From: Sulfuricurvum sp.
Lineage (GTDB): Bacteria > Campylobacterota > Campylobacteria > Campylobacterales > Sulfurimonadaceae
Assembly (NCBI GenBank): GCA_020721585.1
Contig: DYMK01000004.1
Location: 32,686-96,685, forward strand
Length of the DNA stretch: 64,000 nucleotides
Direction of reading: 5' to 3'
Below, piece after piece: positions 1-9,434 of the stretch (its first letter is position 1; each line of letters opens with the position of its first letter). The notes under the pieces are model-generated. The model saw only the letters and a program-made list of their open reading frames with translations. It searched no databases and had not been told where the DNA came from. The translations under genes and the position numbers were made by a program.

Positions 1-662
1 TACGATTTATTGGGATCAAGATAGCTTAAATAGTGCGCGACACCGCCCAAGGCACTGTAATAATCAATAACGTGCTTGCGCGAAACACTGAACCCTTTGT
101 GCTGTAGATACGCTTCACTTTCACCTAGGGTAAAGGGCATAAGGGCAATACGTTTCGTGATTCTTCCATGAAGCTCACCTTTATCGCTTGCTATATTTTT
201 TAACATCCATGCAGCGGCAGAACCACATAAAATAAAAGTAACGTTGGGAAATAATGAAAAATAGATATTCCAAATGTGCCCTACCGCACCAATAAACCCC
301 GATTTAGGGGTTGAAATCCATGGCGTTTCATCAATAAAAAACACAAAGTGATCATACTCTTCCTTGTGTGCGATATGAAATGTTTTAAGCTCATGAAAAA
401 TTTCATCCCACTTAGCGGTAGTTGGGATAACAATACCACACGACTCCCTCAGTACGCGGCTGCTATTGCGTACTTGCGTTTTCATATCACCATTGGCTTG
501 CCCCGAAAGGGTTAGCATAAAGATATTCGCTTTGGTTTTGAAAAATTCTCGAATAAGATACGTTTTACCAATGCGTCTTCGACCATAAACCGCGATCATT
601 TCCGCACGGTCAGAATGGTACGCATCTTCAAGCAATTTTTTTTCTTTGTCTCTTCCTATCAT
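1..662 (-). CDS. AAA+ ATPase of the ATPase_2/DUF234 type, cut by window edge
   Basis: Reading the minus strand from an ATG at 660-662 gives an open frame that runs off the window, so only the first 220 residues are visible. They contain a Walker A loop (GRRRIGKT, residues 27-34) and a Walker B-like FFIDETPW. A later CGSAAAWM matches the sensor-like segment common in this ATPase family. Such proteins are standalone STAND-like ATPases, often found near mobile or accessory genes, and their substrate is usually unknown. The family call rests on the ATPase motifs; the C-terminal DUF234-type nuclease-like domain, if present, lies outside the window. The gene is convergent with nothing visible and sits 198 bases downstream of nifE. 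Confidence 0.8.
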   Translation of the reverse strand, partial: MIGRDKEKKLLEDAYHSDRAEMIAVYGRRRIGKTYLIREFFKTKANIFMLTLSGQANGDMKTQVRNSSRVLRESCGIVIPTTAKWDEIFHELKTFHIAHKEEYDHFVFFIDETPWISTPKSGFIGAVGHIWNIYFSLFPNVTFILCGSAAAWMLKNIASDKGELHGRITKRIALMPFTLGESEAYLQHKGFSVSRKHVIDYYSALGGVAHYLSYLDPNKS

Positions 663-860
663 GATCTATACTCCATAATATCTATTTTTATTGGTATATT
701 ATTTTAAATAATAGCGTATAAATAAAAATAAGCCTATGAAAATAATTGATATTTTAATTTATATAAATAATCTCAGAAAGTGAGTGCTTATTACCCTACC
801 AAATTCTTAGCGCAATTGGGGTGGAGCTTTTAAGAGGCTCCGCTTACGCGATAGTTTGCT

Positions 861-2219
861 TTAGTTCTCCCACGGTGCTGGTTTGCCAACATTGGCAAAC
901 ACAGGGTTACGGAATGCGTATTTCAAATCTTCTGCCAAATTGAGCAATCCGTTATACCCGCCATAGCTGGTTTTTTTCTCCTGATTCACATCGATAAACG
1001 CAATTTTTTTCTTAATCGCGGTATAGAGACTTCGCCCCCCCGCAAGGAGGATATCCGCCCCCGTAGCGTCGATGATTTTGCCCTGTTCGGAGGCGGGTTT
1101 TTTCATCAATACCCCCTTTTCTCCCAAATACGCTTTGGCTTTATCAATGTCATCTTGGGTCGATTTTGCCACACTGGTAGCAACCACTTCAATCCCTAAG
1201 TCTTGCAGTCCTGAGGCAATTGACCACGCCTTGTTTCCCCCAGTGTTGAGTACCGCTTTTTTCCCAGAGAACAACGCTTTATAGGGGGAAAGTTTGGCTT
1301 CCAATGCCGATTCTTCTTGGGCAATGACCGCTTCGGCACGGGCAATAAGCTCAGCATCCCCCAATGCATGGACAATCTCACGAATCGCAAAGGTGGTATC
1401 GCGTTTACCGTAAAAAGAGACCGAGATCCATGGAATCCCATACCGTTCTTCCATTTTGCGGGTAAGGGTGATGAGCGATTTGGCACAGACGATGACATTG
1501 AGTTTGGCACGATGGGCGCATCGGATATCTCCCACACGACCATCTCCGCTGAGGGAACTGAGGATACGGATACCAATCTTCTCAAAAATAGGGAGGTATT
1601 GCCACATATCCCCTGTGACGTTGTAATCCCCGATGAGATTAATATCGTAGGGAGTTGTAACTTCAGGCTCTTTGGTACCGATGAGATGCTCTAATACCGC
1701 TTCTCCTGCCAGTCGTGACCCCAAATTTTTACTCCCCACAAAACCTGCAGCATGGACAGGGACGATGGGAACGCCATGTTTTTGGCTCCCAAGCTGACAC
1801 GTCATATCAATGTCGTCCCCCATCAGGGCGGTCACACAGGTGGAATAGACAAAAATTGCTTCGGGGTGGTAGTGTTCCATGATGTAATCGATTGATTCTC
1901 CCAACCGTTTATCCCCCCCAAAGATGACATCGTTGGTATGAATTCCTGTGGTAAATCCCATTTGGGTATGGTCACGACCTTGGTACGATGTTTTGGTCTC
2001 ACGACTTTCCCACGAAGCACCCAAACACGTCTGAGGTCCATGGACGAGATGTACCGCATCGGCATAGGGAAAAAGGGAGATTTGCGCCCCATCAAACGCG
2101 CATCCCCCCGCAGCAAGTCCGGGTTTGGGTTTATCACACCCTTCTCCGGGTTTTTTGTCTTTGGAGTGAGCGCAAGCGCTCTCGTTCATGAGTTCTTTGA
2201 TTTTTGCGCGACTGACCAT
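861..2219 (-). CDS. nifE: NifE, FeMo-cofactor scaffold alpha subunit
   Basis: 452 residues, the usual NifE length. NifE pairs with NifN to form the NifEN scaffold on which the NifB-made cluster is matured into FeMo-co before transfer to NifDK. P-cluster-type cysteine contexts are visible: GGCAFDG (Cys40), GPQTCLGASW (Cys65) and VYSTCVTALMGDDI (Cys128). The Cys-rich N-terminal tail (CAHSKDKKPGEGCDKPKPG) is typical of NifE and separates it from NifD. The gene follows a small unknown gene on the same strand, with 60 bases between them that hold a possible sigma-54 promoter. NifN lies over 61 kb away at the other end of the window rather than beside it, which is unusual. The call is secure. Confidence 0.95.
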   Translation of the reverse strand: MVSRAKIKELMNESACAHSKDKKPGEGCDKPKPGLAAGGCAFDGAQISLFPYADAVHLVHGPQTCLGASWESRETKTSYQGRDHTQMGFTTGIHTNDVIFGGDKRLGESIDYIMEHYHPEAIFVYSTCVTALMGDDIDMTCQLGSQKHGVPIVPVHAAGFVGSKNLGSRLAGEAVLEHLIGTKEPEVTTPYDINLIGDYNVTGDMWQYLPIFEKIGIRILSSLSGDGRVGDIRCAHRAKLNVIVCAKSLITLTRKMEERYGIPWISVSFYGKRDTTFAIREIVHALGDAELIARAEAVIAQEESALEAKLSPYKALFSGKKAVLNTGGNKAWSIASGLQDLGIEVVATSVAKSTQDDIDKAKAYLGEKGVLMKKPASEQGKIIDATGADILLAGGRSLYTAIKKKIAFIDVNQEKKTSYGGYNGLLNLAEDLKYAFRNPVFANVGKPAPWEN

Positions 2220-2253
2220 AGGATAATCCTTGGAGTGAAGTATCCTAACGAGT

Positions 2254-2267
2254 GCAATTTTTATGCT
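2254..2267 (-). promoter_or_regulatory. Possible sigma-54 promoter of nifE
   Basis: On the minus strand the sequence reads AGCATAAAAATTGC, an AG-N10-GC arrangement with TTGCA at -12 and AGCAT at -24 (consensus GGCAC). It lies about 35 bases upstream of the nifE start and matches the spacing of the other nif-linked elements in this window. The -24 half is imperfect, so this is a moderate call. Confidence 0.5.
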
Positions 2268-2279
2268 TAGAGAGGGTTT

Positions 2280-2651
2280 TTAGCCACCAAAAGGGCGCTC
2301 TTGGTATCCTAAGGACGTTCCAAGAATATACAAAGGGGCTTCATGAACGCGTCCACGATACGCGCCAATGCCAAGTGCGCAATAGTGTGAGTCCAGTTCC
2401 ACCGTTATCCCCTCTGACATATCCAAAGAGGACAACACCGCATCACTCACCAATTTAGCATCGGTAACCCCATTGACCTGAAACACTATTTCAATCCAGT
2501 CGTACCCCCGTGCCACATCTTGAACGGAAAAAACGATTTGAAGTGTGCTAGAAGAGAGAAGTCTAAGAGAGCAAATCTGCCCATCACGGGCATCATCGAT
2601 ACGTGTAAGCAGTGGGGTGAGTGTCGAGACACTCAGAGGCTTTATTGACAC
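2280..2651 (-). CDS. Unknown small protein after nrdA
   Basis: 123 residues from a GTG start that overlaps the last 10 bases of nrdA; a GGAG lies 8 bases upstream inside nrdA, supporting translational coupling. No signal peptide, membrane segment or catalytic motif is apparent. The composition is ordinary soluble protein with predicted alternation of short strands. It could be a family specific to this lineage, since I do not recognise it. Its position as the last gene of purB-nrdA suggests housekeeping expression rather than nif control. The frame is kept because codon use resembles the neighbours and it fills the space between nrdA and the nifE promoter exactly. Confidence 0.6.
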   Translation of the reverse strand: MSIKPLSVSTLTPLLTRIDDARDGQICSLRLLSSSTLQIVFSVQDVARGYDWIEIVFQVNGVTDAKLVSDAVLSSLDMSEGITVELDSHYCALGIGAYRGRVHEAPLYILGTSLGYQERPFGG

Positions 2652-5008
2652 CCTTCACACTCCATGGAGCGATCGGCGGTATCGTGTTTTTGTTCCGGTG
2701 ATTGGGAACGGAGATAATAAGTCGATTTCAGTCCCAATTTCCATGCCAACATATAAATATCGTTGAGGTATTTTCCACTGGCTTTGTCCAACGTAATAAA
2801 GATATTAAGACTTTGCCCTTGATCGATCCATTTTTGACGAATGGCAGCGGCTTTGACCAAAATCGTCTGATCCAAATCGTATGCAGGGGTATAATAGCCC
2901 CATGTCTCAGGAGAGAGTTTGGGAGCGACCACGGGGATGAGTCCGGAGAGATTCTCTTCAAACCATTTACGTTTATAGATGGGTTCGATGGTTTGGGTCG
3001 TTCCGGTCAAAATGGAGATTGAGCTAGTAGGGGCAATTGCCATGAGATACCCATTGCGCATCCCTTGATCTTTGATGGTATTGCGTAGTGTGTCCCAGTC
3101 GTAGAGTGAAGCGAATAATCCCCCGCGATCGACAAGTTTTTGTACTTCGGCAGTCGCATGATCCATCGGAAGGATTCCACGACTCCATTTAGAGCCTGCA
3201 TACTGGGCATACGACCCTTTTTCCACCGCTAAATCACTGGAGGCTTTGATCGCGTTGTAACTGATGGCTTCCATCACTTCATCGATCTTATCAAAATGCG
3301 CTTGGGTTCCCCACAAAATCTTTTGTTCGGCTAACATTTGGGCTTCCCCCATCACCCCAAGACCAATCGCACGACTGTGCATATTGGTGCGTTTGACCTT
3401 TTCGAGAGGATAGAAATTGAGATCAATGACATTGTCCAACGCCCGAATTGCAATGGGGACGATACGATCAATATCGGCTTGGGTATGGACACGGGAGAGA
3501 TTGACCGAAGCCAAATTACACACAGCCGTTGCCCCATCGACTTTTTCTTTTTCGACGATGTAGATCATTTTTCCACCCAAGGTATCCAATGCGGTGATTT
3601 TATTCGCTGTTTTTTCGATACCGCTATCGACGCGGACGATGGCATCCTCTTCGTAGGTGACAAACGAGTCATCATCAAACATAATTTTGATCAGGTAGTG
3701 GTTGGGTTGGGTGTTTTGGAAAATTTCGGTACAGAGATTGGAACTGCGAATCACCCCATAATGGTCATTGGGGTTGGCACGGTTGGCACTGTCTTTGAAA
3801 CACAAAAACGGACTGCCCGATTCAAAATAACTGGTAAGAATTTTTTTCCATAAATCTTTGGCTTTGGTGTGTTCTTTGATAATACTATGGTCATGTTCGA
3901 GTTGGACGTACCGTTTTTCAAACGCGTCACCGTGCAGTTGGCTGAGTTCTTTGACATCATAGGGATCAAACATCGTCCAGATTCCATCTTCAAGAACCCG
4001 TTTCATAAACATATCGTTAATCCACAACGCGGGGAAAAGATCGTGCGCCCGTCGTCGCTCTTCCCCTGAGTTTTTCTTGATGTCAAGAAAATCTTTGACA
4101 TCCATGTGCCACGGTTCGAGATAGACTGCGATTGCCCCCTTACGAGTACCCAGCTGATCGACAGCAATGGCAATATCGTTGGTGATTTTCAAAAACGGGA
4201 CGGTTCCCCCTGCGGCGTTCTTGTGACCATCGATAAACGATCCCATGGCACGCACTTGCGTCCAATCCCAACCGATACCGCCCCCAAATTTGGACAGCAA
4301 TGCCATCTCTTTGTACGCATCAAAAATTCCTTCGATATTATCGGGTGAAGAACCGATGTAACACGAGCTAAGTTGATGACGGGTCGTACGCGCATTGGAC
4401 AACGTCGGCGTTGCCATCATCACTTCAAATTTCGAGATCATGTCGTAGAATTTTTTTGCCCACCCTTGCGCATCCTCTTCACGCTGTGCCAAAAACATCG
4501 CCACCGCCATAAACATATGCTGCGGTAATTCGATGGGATTTCCATTACGGTCTTTGATTAAATAACGGTCATAGAGGGTTTTAACCCCAAGGTAATTAAA
4601 TTGTAAATCCCGTTGGGGTTTGAGGTAATCATTGAGATCATCGAGATCATATTTCTCTTTGAGACCCAATAAAATACGCCCTTCTTCTTCCCCTCGGACA
4701 AAATATTCCCCTAAGTGACCATACCCCGTAAAGCCATTTACACGATGGTAAACATCGTACAAAAACAATCGTGCGGCGACAAATGTCCAATTCGGAGCAT
4801 CAATATCGATCTTATCAACGGCGGTTTTAATCAACGTTTGTTGAATCTCATTGCTGGTGATTCCATCCCGAAATTGGATTTGAGCATCCACTTCCAATTC
4901 ACTCTGGGAGACGTTCTCTAACCCCGCTACCGCAGCAGAGGTATATTTTTGGATTTTGGTAATGTCCAGTGGTTCACGACGACCGCTACGTTTAAACACA
5001 CTGATCAT
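2642..5008 (-). CDS. nrdA: Ribonucleoside-diphosphate reductase class Ia alpha subunit
   Basis: 788 residues. Reduces ribonucleoside diphosphates to deoxy forms using a radical supplied by NrdB, which is not in this window. An ATP-cone domain occupies about residues 1-90. Active-site residues are visible: SSCYIG (Cys216, redox), SNLCTEI (Asn424, Cys426, Glu428), AVCNLASVN (Cys497, redox partner) and a C-terminal shuttle pair in MECEGCQ. The distance from Cys426 to Cys497 is about 48 residues longer than in E. coli NrdA, an insertion I believe is common in Campylobacterota enzymes. The start codon overlaps the purB stop by 4 bases (ATGA), so the two are coupled. Confidence 0.95.
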   Translation of the reverse strand: MISVFKRSGRREPLDITKIQKYTSAAVAGLENVSQSELEVDAQIQFRDGITSNEIQQTLIKTAVDKIDIDAPNWTFVAARLFLYDVYHRVNGFTGYGHLGEYFVRGEEEGRILLGLKEKYDLDDLNDYLKPQRDLQFNYLGVKTLYDRYLIKDRNGNPIELPQHMFMAVAMFLAQREEDAQGWAKKFYDMISKFEVMMATPTLSNARTTRHQLSSCYIGSSPDNIEGIFDAYKEMALLSKFGGGIGWDWTQVRAMGSFIDGHKNAAGGTVPFLKITNDIAIAVDQLGTRKGAIAVYLEPWHMDVKDFLDIKKNSGEERRRAHDLFPALWINDMFMKRVLEDGIWTMFDPYDVKELSQLHGDAFEKRYVQLEHDHSIIKEHTKAKDLWKKILTSYFESGSPFLCFKDSANRANPNDHYGVIRSSNLCTEIFQNTQPNHYLIKIMFDDDSFVTYEEDAIVRVDSGIEKTANKITALDTLGGKMIYIVEKEKVDGATAVCNLASVNLSRVHTQADIDRIVPIAIRALDNVIDLNFYPLEKVKRTNMHSRAIGLGVMGEAQMLAEQKILWGTQAHFDKIDEVMEAISYNAIKASSDLAVEKGSYAQYAGSKWSRGILPMDHATAEVQKLVDRGGLFASLYDWDTLRNTIKDQGMRNGYLMAIAPTSSISILTGTTQTIEPIYKRKWFEENLSGLIPVVAPKLSPETWGYYTPAYDLDQTILVKAAAIRQKWIDQGQSLNIFITLDKASGKYLNDIYMLAWKLGLKSTYYLRSQSPEQKHDTADRSMECEGCQ

Positions 5009-6342
5009 ACGTTTTCCTTAAAAACACGCGCATAAATGCGCTCCACATTTTTGGTGTAGTAGTCAAAATTAAAACATTCACGAATCGCCTCTTCGCTCAA
5101 CGACGTACGCAGTTCATCATCGGCTAACAAATATTGGAGATACAAGCTCTCCCCTTTGTCATTGACCGCACGGTTTCCTTGTTGTAACCCTTCCCATACT
5201 TTCATCGCGTTGCGTTGGACAATACGGTACGCATCTTCACGACTCACCCCTTTAAGCGGCAATTCGAGTAAAACGCGTTGAGAGAAAACCAATCCCCCTG
5301 TGAGGTTTAGATTACGCATCATATTTTCAGGATAGACCACGAGGTTGGCAATAACGCTGTTAAAACGGTGCAGCATAAAATCAGAGGTGATAAAGCTATC
5401 AGGGAGCCAAAAACGTTCCGTCGAGCTGTGGGAAATATCCCGTTCATGCCACAATGCGACGTTTTCCATCGCAGGGATAACGTACGACCGTACCATACGG
5501 GCAAGTCCTGTGATGTTTTCGGTCAAAATCGGATTGCGTTTATGGGGCATGGCAGAGGATCCTTTTTGCCCTTTGGCAAAAAACTCTTCACACTCATACA
5601 CTTCCGTACGTTGCCAATGGCGCACTTGGACGGCGAATTTTTCGATGGAACTTGCCATCAATGCCAATGCCGATGCGAGACGGGCATAACGATCCCGTTG
5701 AATCACTTGATTCGATGCGGGCGCGGATGTAAGACCCAACGCTTCACACGTGTATTCTTCCAGTTCCAGTGGAGCGTGGGCGAAATTCCCCATCGCTCCG
5801 GATACTTGACCGACACAAATCACTTCCATCGTTTGTTTCAAGTTTTCCAAATGACGCGCCATCTCATCGTACCACACAGCAAGTACCAAACCAAACGTAA
5901 TAGGCTCACCATGAATACCGTGGGAGCGTCCTACCATCAACGTCATTTTGTGTTCCATCGCCCGAACTTTGATCGACTCCATTACCATTGTAACGTCTTC
6001 GATAATCAATGCCAATGAATCCCGCATTTGCAACGCAACCGCGGTATCGACCGTATCGGAGCTGGTCATACCATAATGAAACCAGCGACTCTCTTCGCCC
6101 AAGGTTTCGGACACCGAAGTGGTAAACGCGATCAAATCGTGACGGGTAATCGCTTCAATCTCATCGATACGTTCCACACTAAAACCTGCATTATCGACAA
6201 TTTTTTGCGCATCCTCATCGGGGATCAAACCCAATTTGTTCCACGCAACGACAACCGCTTTTTCCACATCAAGCCACGCTTGATATTTGGCTTGGATACT
6301 CCACTTGGATTTCATCTCTTCTCTGGCATAACGATCTACCAT
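5005..6342 (-). CDS. purB: Adenylosuccinate lyase
   Basis: 445 residues, normal length. Acts twice in purine synthesis, cleaving SAICAR and adenylosuccinate with release of fumarate. The superfamily signature GSSAMPHKRNP is near residue 265 and the catalytic-loop context GMTSSDTVDT and GRSHG are present. It is first in a purB-nrdA-unknown operon and overlaps nrdA by 4 bases, linking nucleotide supply with deoxynucleotide synthesis. It is divergent from the pseudouridine synthase gene, with 81 bases between them. Confidence 0.95.
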   Translation of the reverse strand: MVDRYAREEMKSKWSIQAKYQAWLDVEKAVVVAWNKLGLIPDEDAQKIVDNAGFSVERIDEIEAITRHDLIAFTTSVSETLGEESRWFHYGMTSSDTVDTAVALQMRDSLALIIEDVTMVMESIKVRAMEHKMTLMVGRSHGIHGEPITFGLVLAVWYDEMARHLENLKQTMEVICVGQVSGAMGNFAHAPLELEEYTCEALGLTSAPASNQVIQRDRYARLASALALMASSIEKFAVQVRHWQRTEVYECEEFFAKGQKGSSAMPHKRNPILTENITGLARMVRSYVIPAMENVALWHERDISHSSTERFWLPDSFITSDFMLHRFNSVIANLVVYPENMMRNLNLTGGLVFSQRVLLELPLKGVSREDAYRIVQRNAMKVWEGLQQGNRAVNDKGESLYLQYLLADDELRTSLSEEAIRECFNFDYYTKNVERIYARVFKENV

Positions 6343-6423
6343 ATCTGCTCCCTTAGTATGCTAAAATGCGCATCTTATTGTATAAATAGAGTCTATCTAA
6401 CCCCTCCATAAAAAGGAATTAAA

Positions 6424-7347
6424 TTGCCCTTCGTCACCAAAAAACTCCATGCTCCTACCCGCCAAAAAGCGGTACTCTTTTTGATACGTGAGCTTGGACT
6501 TTCACAACCTGAGGCACAACGTCTTGTAGCAAAAGGGCGGCTCTCTCAAGGGGGAGTGGTCATGAGCAATCAGATGGGATTTATCGAAGGGGATTTTGAT
6601 TTCATCTGTTTTGAACCTCTCTCTATGGGGCTTTCTGCTACCTTTGTCACCCCAGATTTTGCCGTCTATGATAAACCCAGTGGTGTCCTTGTCCATCCCC
6701 AAAGCCGTCGTACTGCCTATTCGCTCAATGACGAGATCAAACACCGTTTTGGTCATAATGCCAATGTCGTCCATCGAATCGACCAAGAGACCAGTGGATT
6801 GGTATTGGCATCACGCCATAAAAAAAGTGAACGTATTTTGAAGATGTTGTTTGAAGATCGCCACATTACTAAGCGGTATTGGGCAATGGTACACGGTCAT
6901 TTGGAACACCCCATGGACATTCACGAACCGTTATTGCGACGAGAAGACCCAAGTACGTTGGTGCGAATGGTGGTCAAAGTCCATTCTGAGGGGAAAGCGT
7001 CCCGCACCTTTATTAAACCCTTACGCTATTTTCCCGAACATGACATGACCCTTGTCGAAGCCTCACCGCTGACGGGAAGAACCCATCAAATTCGGGTTCA
7101 CTTGTTTCACGTGAAACATCCCATCGTAGGTGATCCTATCTATGGTCAAGAGGAGGTGGATGTCGCACGCTTTTTGGAAAAAGAATTGTCTTTGGACGAG
7201 CGACTCCAAAAAAGTGGCGCAACACGATTATTGCTCCACGCTCATGCCCTAGAATTTGATTACGCTAAAACGTCGTACCATATCGTCTCTCAAGAAGATT
7301 TTGTCACAACGTGTTTTGAATCGATGCAAATCAGTTCGATTCTCTGA
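6424..7347 (+). CDS. RluA-family 23S rRNA/tRNA pseudouridine synthase
   Basis: 307 residues from a TTG start 4 bases after an AAGGAATTAAA ribosome-binding region. An N-terminal S4-like RNA-binding segment (LSQPEAQRLVAKGRLSQGGV) is followed by the catalytic domain, with the conserved HRIDQETSGL containing the nucleophilic Asp near residue 119 and a later GRTHQIRVH. The exact target uridine cannot be told from sequence alone (RluD-like or RluA/C-like). The 3' end overlaps the convergent acyltransferase gene by 17 bases. Confidence 0.88.
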   Translation: MPFVTKKLHAPTRQKAVLFLIRELGLSQPEAQRLVAKGRLSQGGVVMSNQMGFIEGDFDFICFEPLSMGLSATFVTPDFAVYDKPSGVLVHPQSRRTAYSLNDEIKHRFGHNANVVHRIDQETSGLVLASRHKKSERILKMLFEDRHITKRYWAMVHGHLEHPMDIHEPLLRREDPSTLVRMVVKVHSEGKASRTFIKPLRYFPEHDMTLVEASPLTGRTHQIRVHLFHVKHPIVGDPIYGQEEVDVARFLEKELSLDERLQKSGATRLLLHAHALEFDYAKTSYHIVSQEDFVTTCFESMQISSIL

Positions 7348-9055
7348 TGTATCGTTGCCGTTTTTCCTCTTTGATTTTTCGGATATCCACCACAATGTAT
7401 CCATCGATACAGTGGTTAAAATCGACATCAATCCCAAAATCCATAAAGGTCACCCCCCCCTCTTCACACAATTCGGTGTATTGCTTGTACAACGTAGGGA
7501 CATTAAGATCAAACGCTTTGAGGTAATTTTTGAGCCGTTTGAAATCTTCTGCATAGTCATCCCCTTTAAAAAAAGTAGCAAATTCACTTTGGACAAAGTC
7601 CGAGAGACGGTAAGGCGATTTGGCTTTCATAATGGGATTCTCACTTCCAAAATAGTGCGCATAAAAATAGACCAAAATATCTTGGGCATTTTTAGGAAAA
7701 CTCCCCGACAAACTCACCGGCCCAATCATGTAATGGATATGGGGATTGTGACTTAAGTAGGCTCCAATCCCCTGCCACAGGTAATCAAGCGCACGGCTCC
7801 CCCAATATTTTGGCTGGACAAAACTCCGTCCCAATTCAATCGCGTTTTCCAAAATGGGATCGGCTGCTTCATCCATATCGCACAACGTACTGAGATACAA
7901 CCCCTCACGTCCCAACCACGAAAGGATCCAATCACACTCGCCAATACGGTACGCACCCACCACTTCAAGCTGATCTTCATCCCACAAAACAAGATGGTGA
8001 TAATAACGGTCATACCCATCAAGGTCACGCGACTGACCACTCCCCTCACCCACTTTACGAAACGAATATTCCCGCAATCGTCCGATTTCATTCATCAATG
8101 TAGGAGCATCATCGTGTTCAATCAAATAGATATGCTTATTGTCCGTTGTCGTCCCCAGTCGCTGCGCCAGTTTAAGCTCTTGACGAATCTCTTGCCGTGG
8201 CATGGGATGGGCGATGGAACATTCGGTGGGATAAAACCCTTTTTTCCCTTTGGCAAGACGTAACAGATGTTTTCTAAACTGCCGTGCATGGTGTTTTTCC
8301 CCCATGGGCGAATCGGTCATCACTTTGGAGGGGATGATCTCTCCGATCTTAAATTCAAACGAACGATTTTTAGCCGCAAACATCTCATGACTCAGTAGCA
8401 GTGTCCCCAAAGGTTTATAGATCCACGAAGCCATATAAAATAATGGGCTGTTACGGGCTTTGATATAAACGGGCAAAATGGGGGTCGCATTGCGTTTGGC
8501 AAATTTGACAAAACCGCTTTTCCACCCACCCTCTTTGAGTCCCAAAAAGCTTGCACGAGAGACCTCTCCACTGGGAAAGAAGATGACCACCTCTTCGGCT
8601 TGAAGCGCTTCATCAATTTGACGAAGGGCATATTTAGAGACTTTTTCATTCATATTGTCGACCCCGATCAAAAACTCTTTGAGCTGAGGGATCGAACCCA
8701 ACATTTTGTTGGCAACAATTTTCACTTTTTTATCGGTTCGGACACTGCACACCATTTGAATTAAGGTCAATGCGTCCAACGCGCCCAAAGGGTGGTTCGC
8801 GACAATAATTACCTTCCCCAAGGCAGGGATATTCTCAATCTCACTGTGGGTCACTTTATACGAAACATTGAGATGTTTTAATGCCACATCAATAAATTCT
8901 AATCCCATGATAGAGGGATTGGATTGCATGAAACCATTGATCGCTTGTTCATGGATTAAGAGACGACTTAATCCCACCACCGCTTTGGAGATGAGGGTAG
9001 GAAATTTAAATAACGCAGGATGTTCTCTTTTGAGTAACGCTTCGACATTGACCAT
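7331..9055 (-). CDS. olsF: OlsF-like two-domain acyltransferase (ornithine lipid synthesis)
   Basis: 574 residues in two parts. The N-terminal part (about 70-260) is a PlsC/hemolysin-type O-acyltransferase, with HPLGALD at 88-94 and FFPSGEVSR further on. The C-terminal part (about 290-560) is a GNAT-like N-acyltransferase of the OlsB type (ELGRSFVQPKYWGSRALDYLW). This order is that of OlsF, a single protein that makes ornithine lipid: the C-terminal domain N-acylates ornithine and the N-terminal one adds the second acyl chain. The assignment follows domain architecture; a related aminolipid product is possible. No membrane segment is obvious, so peripheral membrane attachment is expected. Confidence 0.75.
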   Translation of the reverse strand: MVNVEALLKREHPALFKFPTLISKAVVGLSRLLIHEQAINGFMQSNPSIMGLEFIDVALKHLNVSYKVTHSEIENIPALGKVIIVANHPLGALDALTLIQMVCSVRTDKKVKIVANKMLGSIPQLKEFLIGVDNMNEKVSKYALRQIDEALQAEEVVIFFPSGEVSRASFLGLKEGGWKSGFVKFAKRNATPILPVYIKARNSPLFYMASWIYKPLGTLLLSHEMFAAKNRSFEFKIGEIIPSKVMTDSPMGEKHHARQFRKHLLRLAKGKKGFYPTECSIAHPMPRQEIRQELKLAQRLGTTTDNKHIYLIEHDDAPTLMNEIGRLREYSFRKVGEGSGQSRDLDGYDRYYHHLVLWDEDQLEVVGAYRIGECDWILSWLGREGLYLSTLCDMDEAADPILENAIELGRSFVQPKYWGSRALDYLWQGIGAYLSHNPHIHYMIGPVSLSGSFPKNAQDILVYFYAHYFGSENPIMKAKSPYRLSDFVQSEFATFFKGDDYAEDFKRLKNYLKAFDLNVPTLYKQYTELCEEGGVTFMDFGIDVDFNHCIDGYIVVDIRKIKEEKRQRYIRESN

Positions 9056-9434
9056 AATAGATGCCCTTAAAAGGTTTTAGATAAGTAATCATAAAAGTAG
9101 TGAATTTCACAGGTGTTACCAATGGGTTACTACTTGATTACTAGTCGTGAACGAAAGAGATGTGAATAACTTTGAGGAAAAAAATGAAAATTAATGAGTT
9201 TAAGTCAAAATTTATCTAAAAAATTCCTTGAAGAGAGACTTTTAGACGAATTAGGGGGATTTTTTGCGTAATTGTATTCACATTTCGCTCACAGTGTGAA
9301 TGATCGTTATTTTTAGGGACACTATTAATCACTTAGGGGTGATAAAGGGTGAATGGGTTGAATCTTCCAAACGTATATGTCTTAGACTCACTACACAATC
9401 AAAGTACGTCATTCTCGTGTAGTAAAGGGGGTTT
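9056..9434. other. 379-bp intergenic region with DnaA-box-like sites
   Basis: No gene is supported. A perfect DnaA box on the minus strand (TGTGAATAA, 9161-9169) is followed by GTATTCACA (9274-9282) and TGTGAATGA (9295-9303), the last two forming an inverted pair 12 bases apart. A GTGAATTTCAC palindrome lies at 9100-9110. A peptide frame of 11 codons after a GAGGA at about 9174 is too short to call. The sites resemble those flanking dnaA but are 46 kb from it. Confidence 0.45.

Noticed and set aside
3700..3750. Extra 48 residues in NrdA as a mini-intein
   Set aside because: Too short for an intein and without splice-junction residues; more likely a lineage-specific loop.
5368..6018. 216-codon frame on the plus strand
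   Set aside because: Antisense to purB, rich in His/Phe/Arg from reversed codons, no ribosome-binding site.
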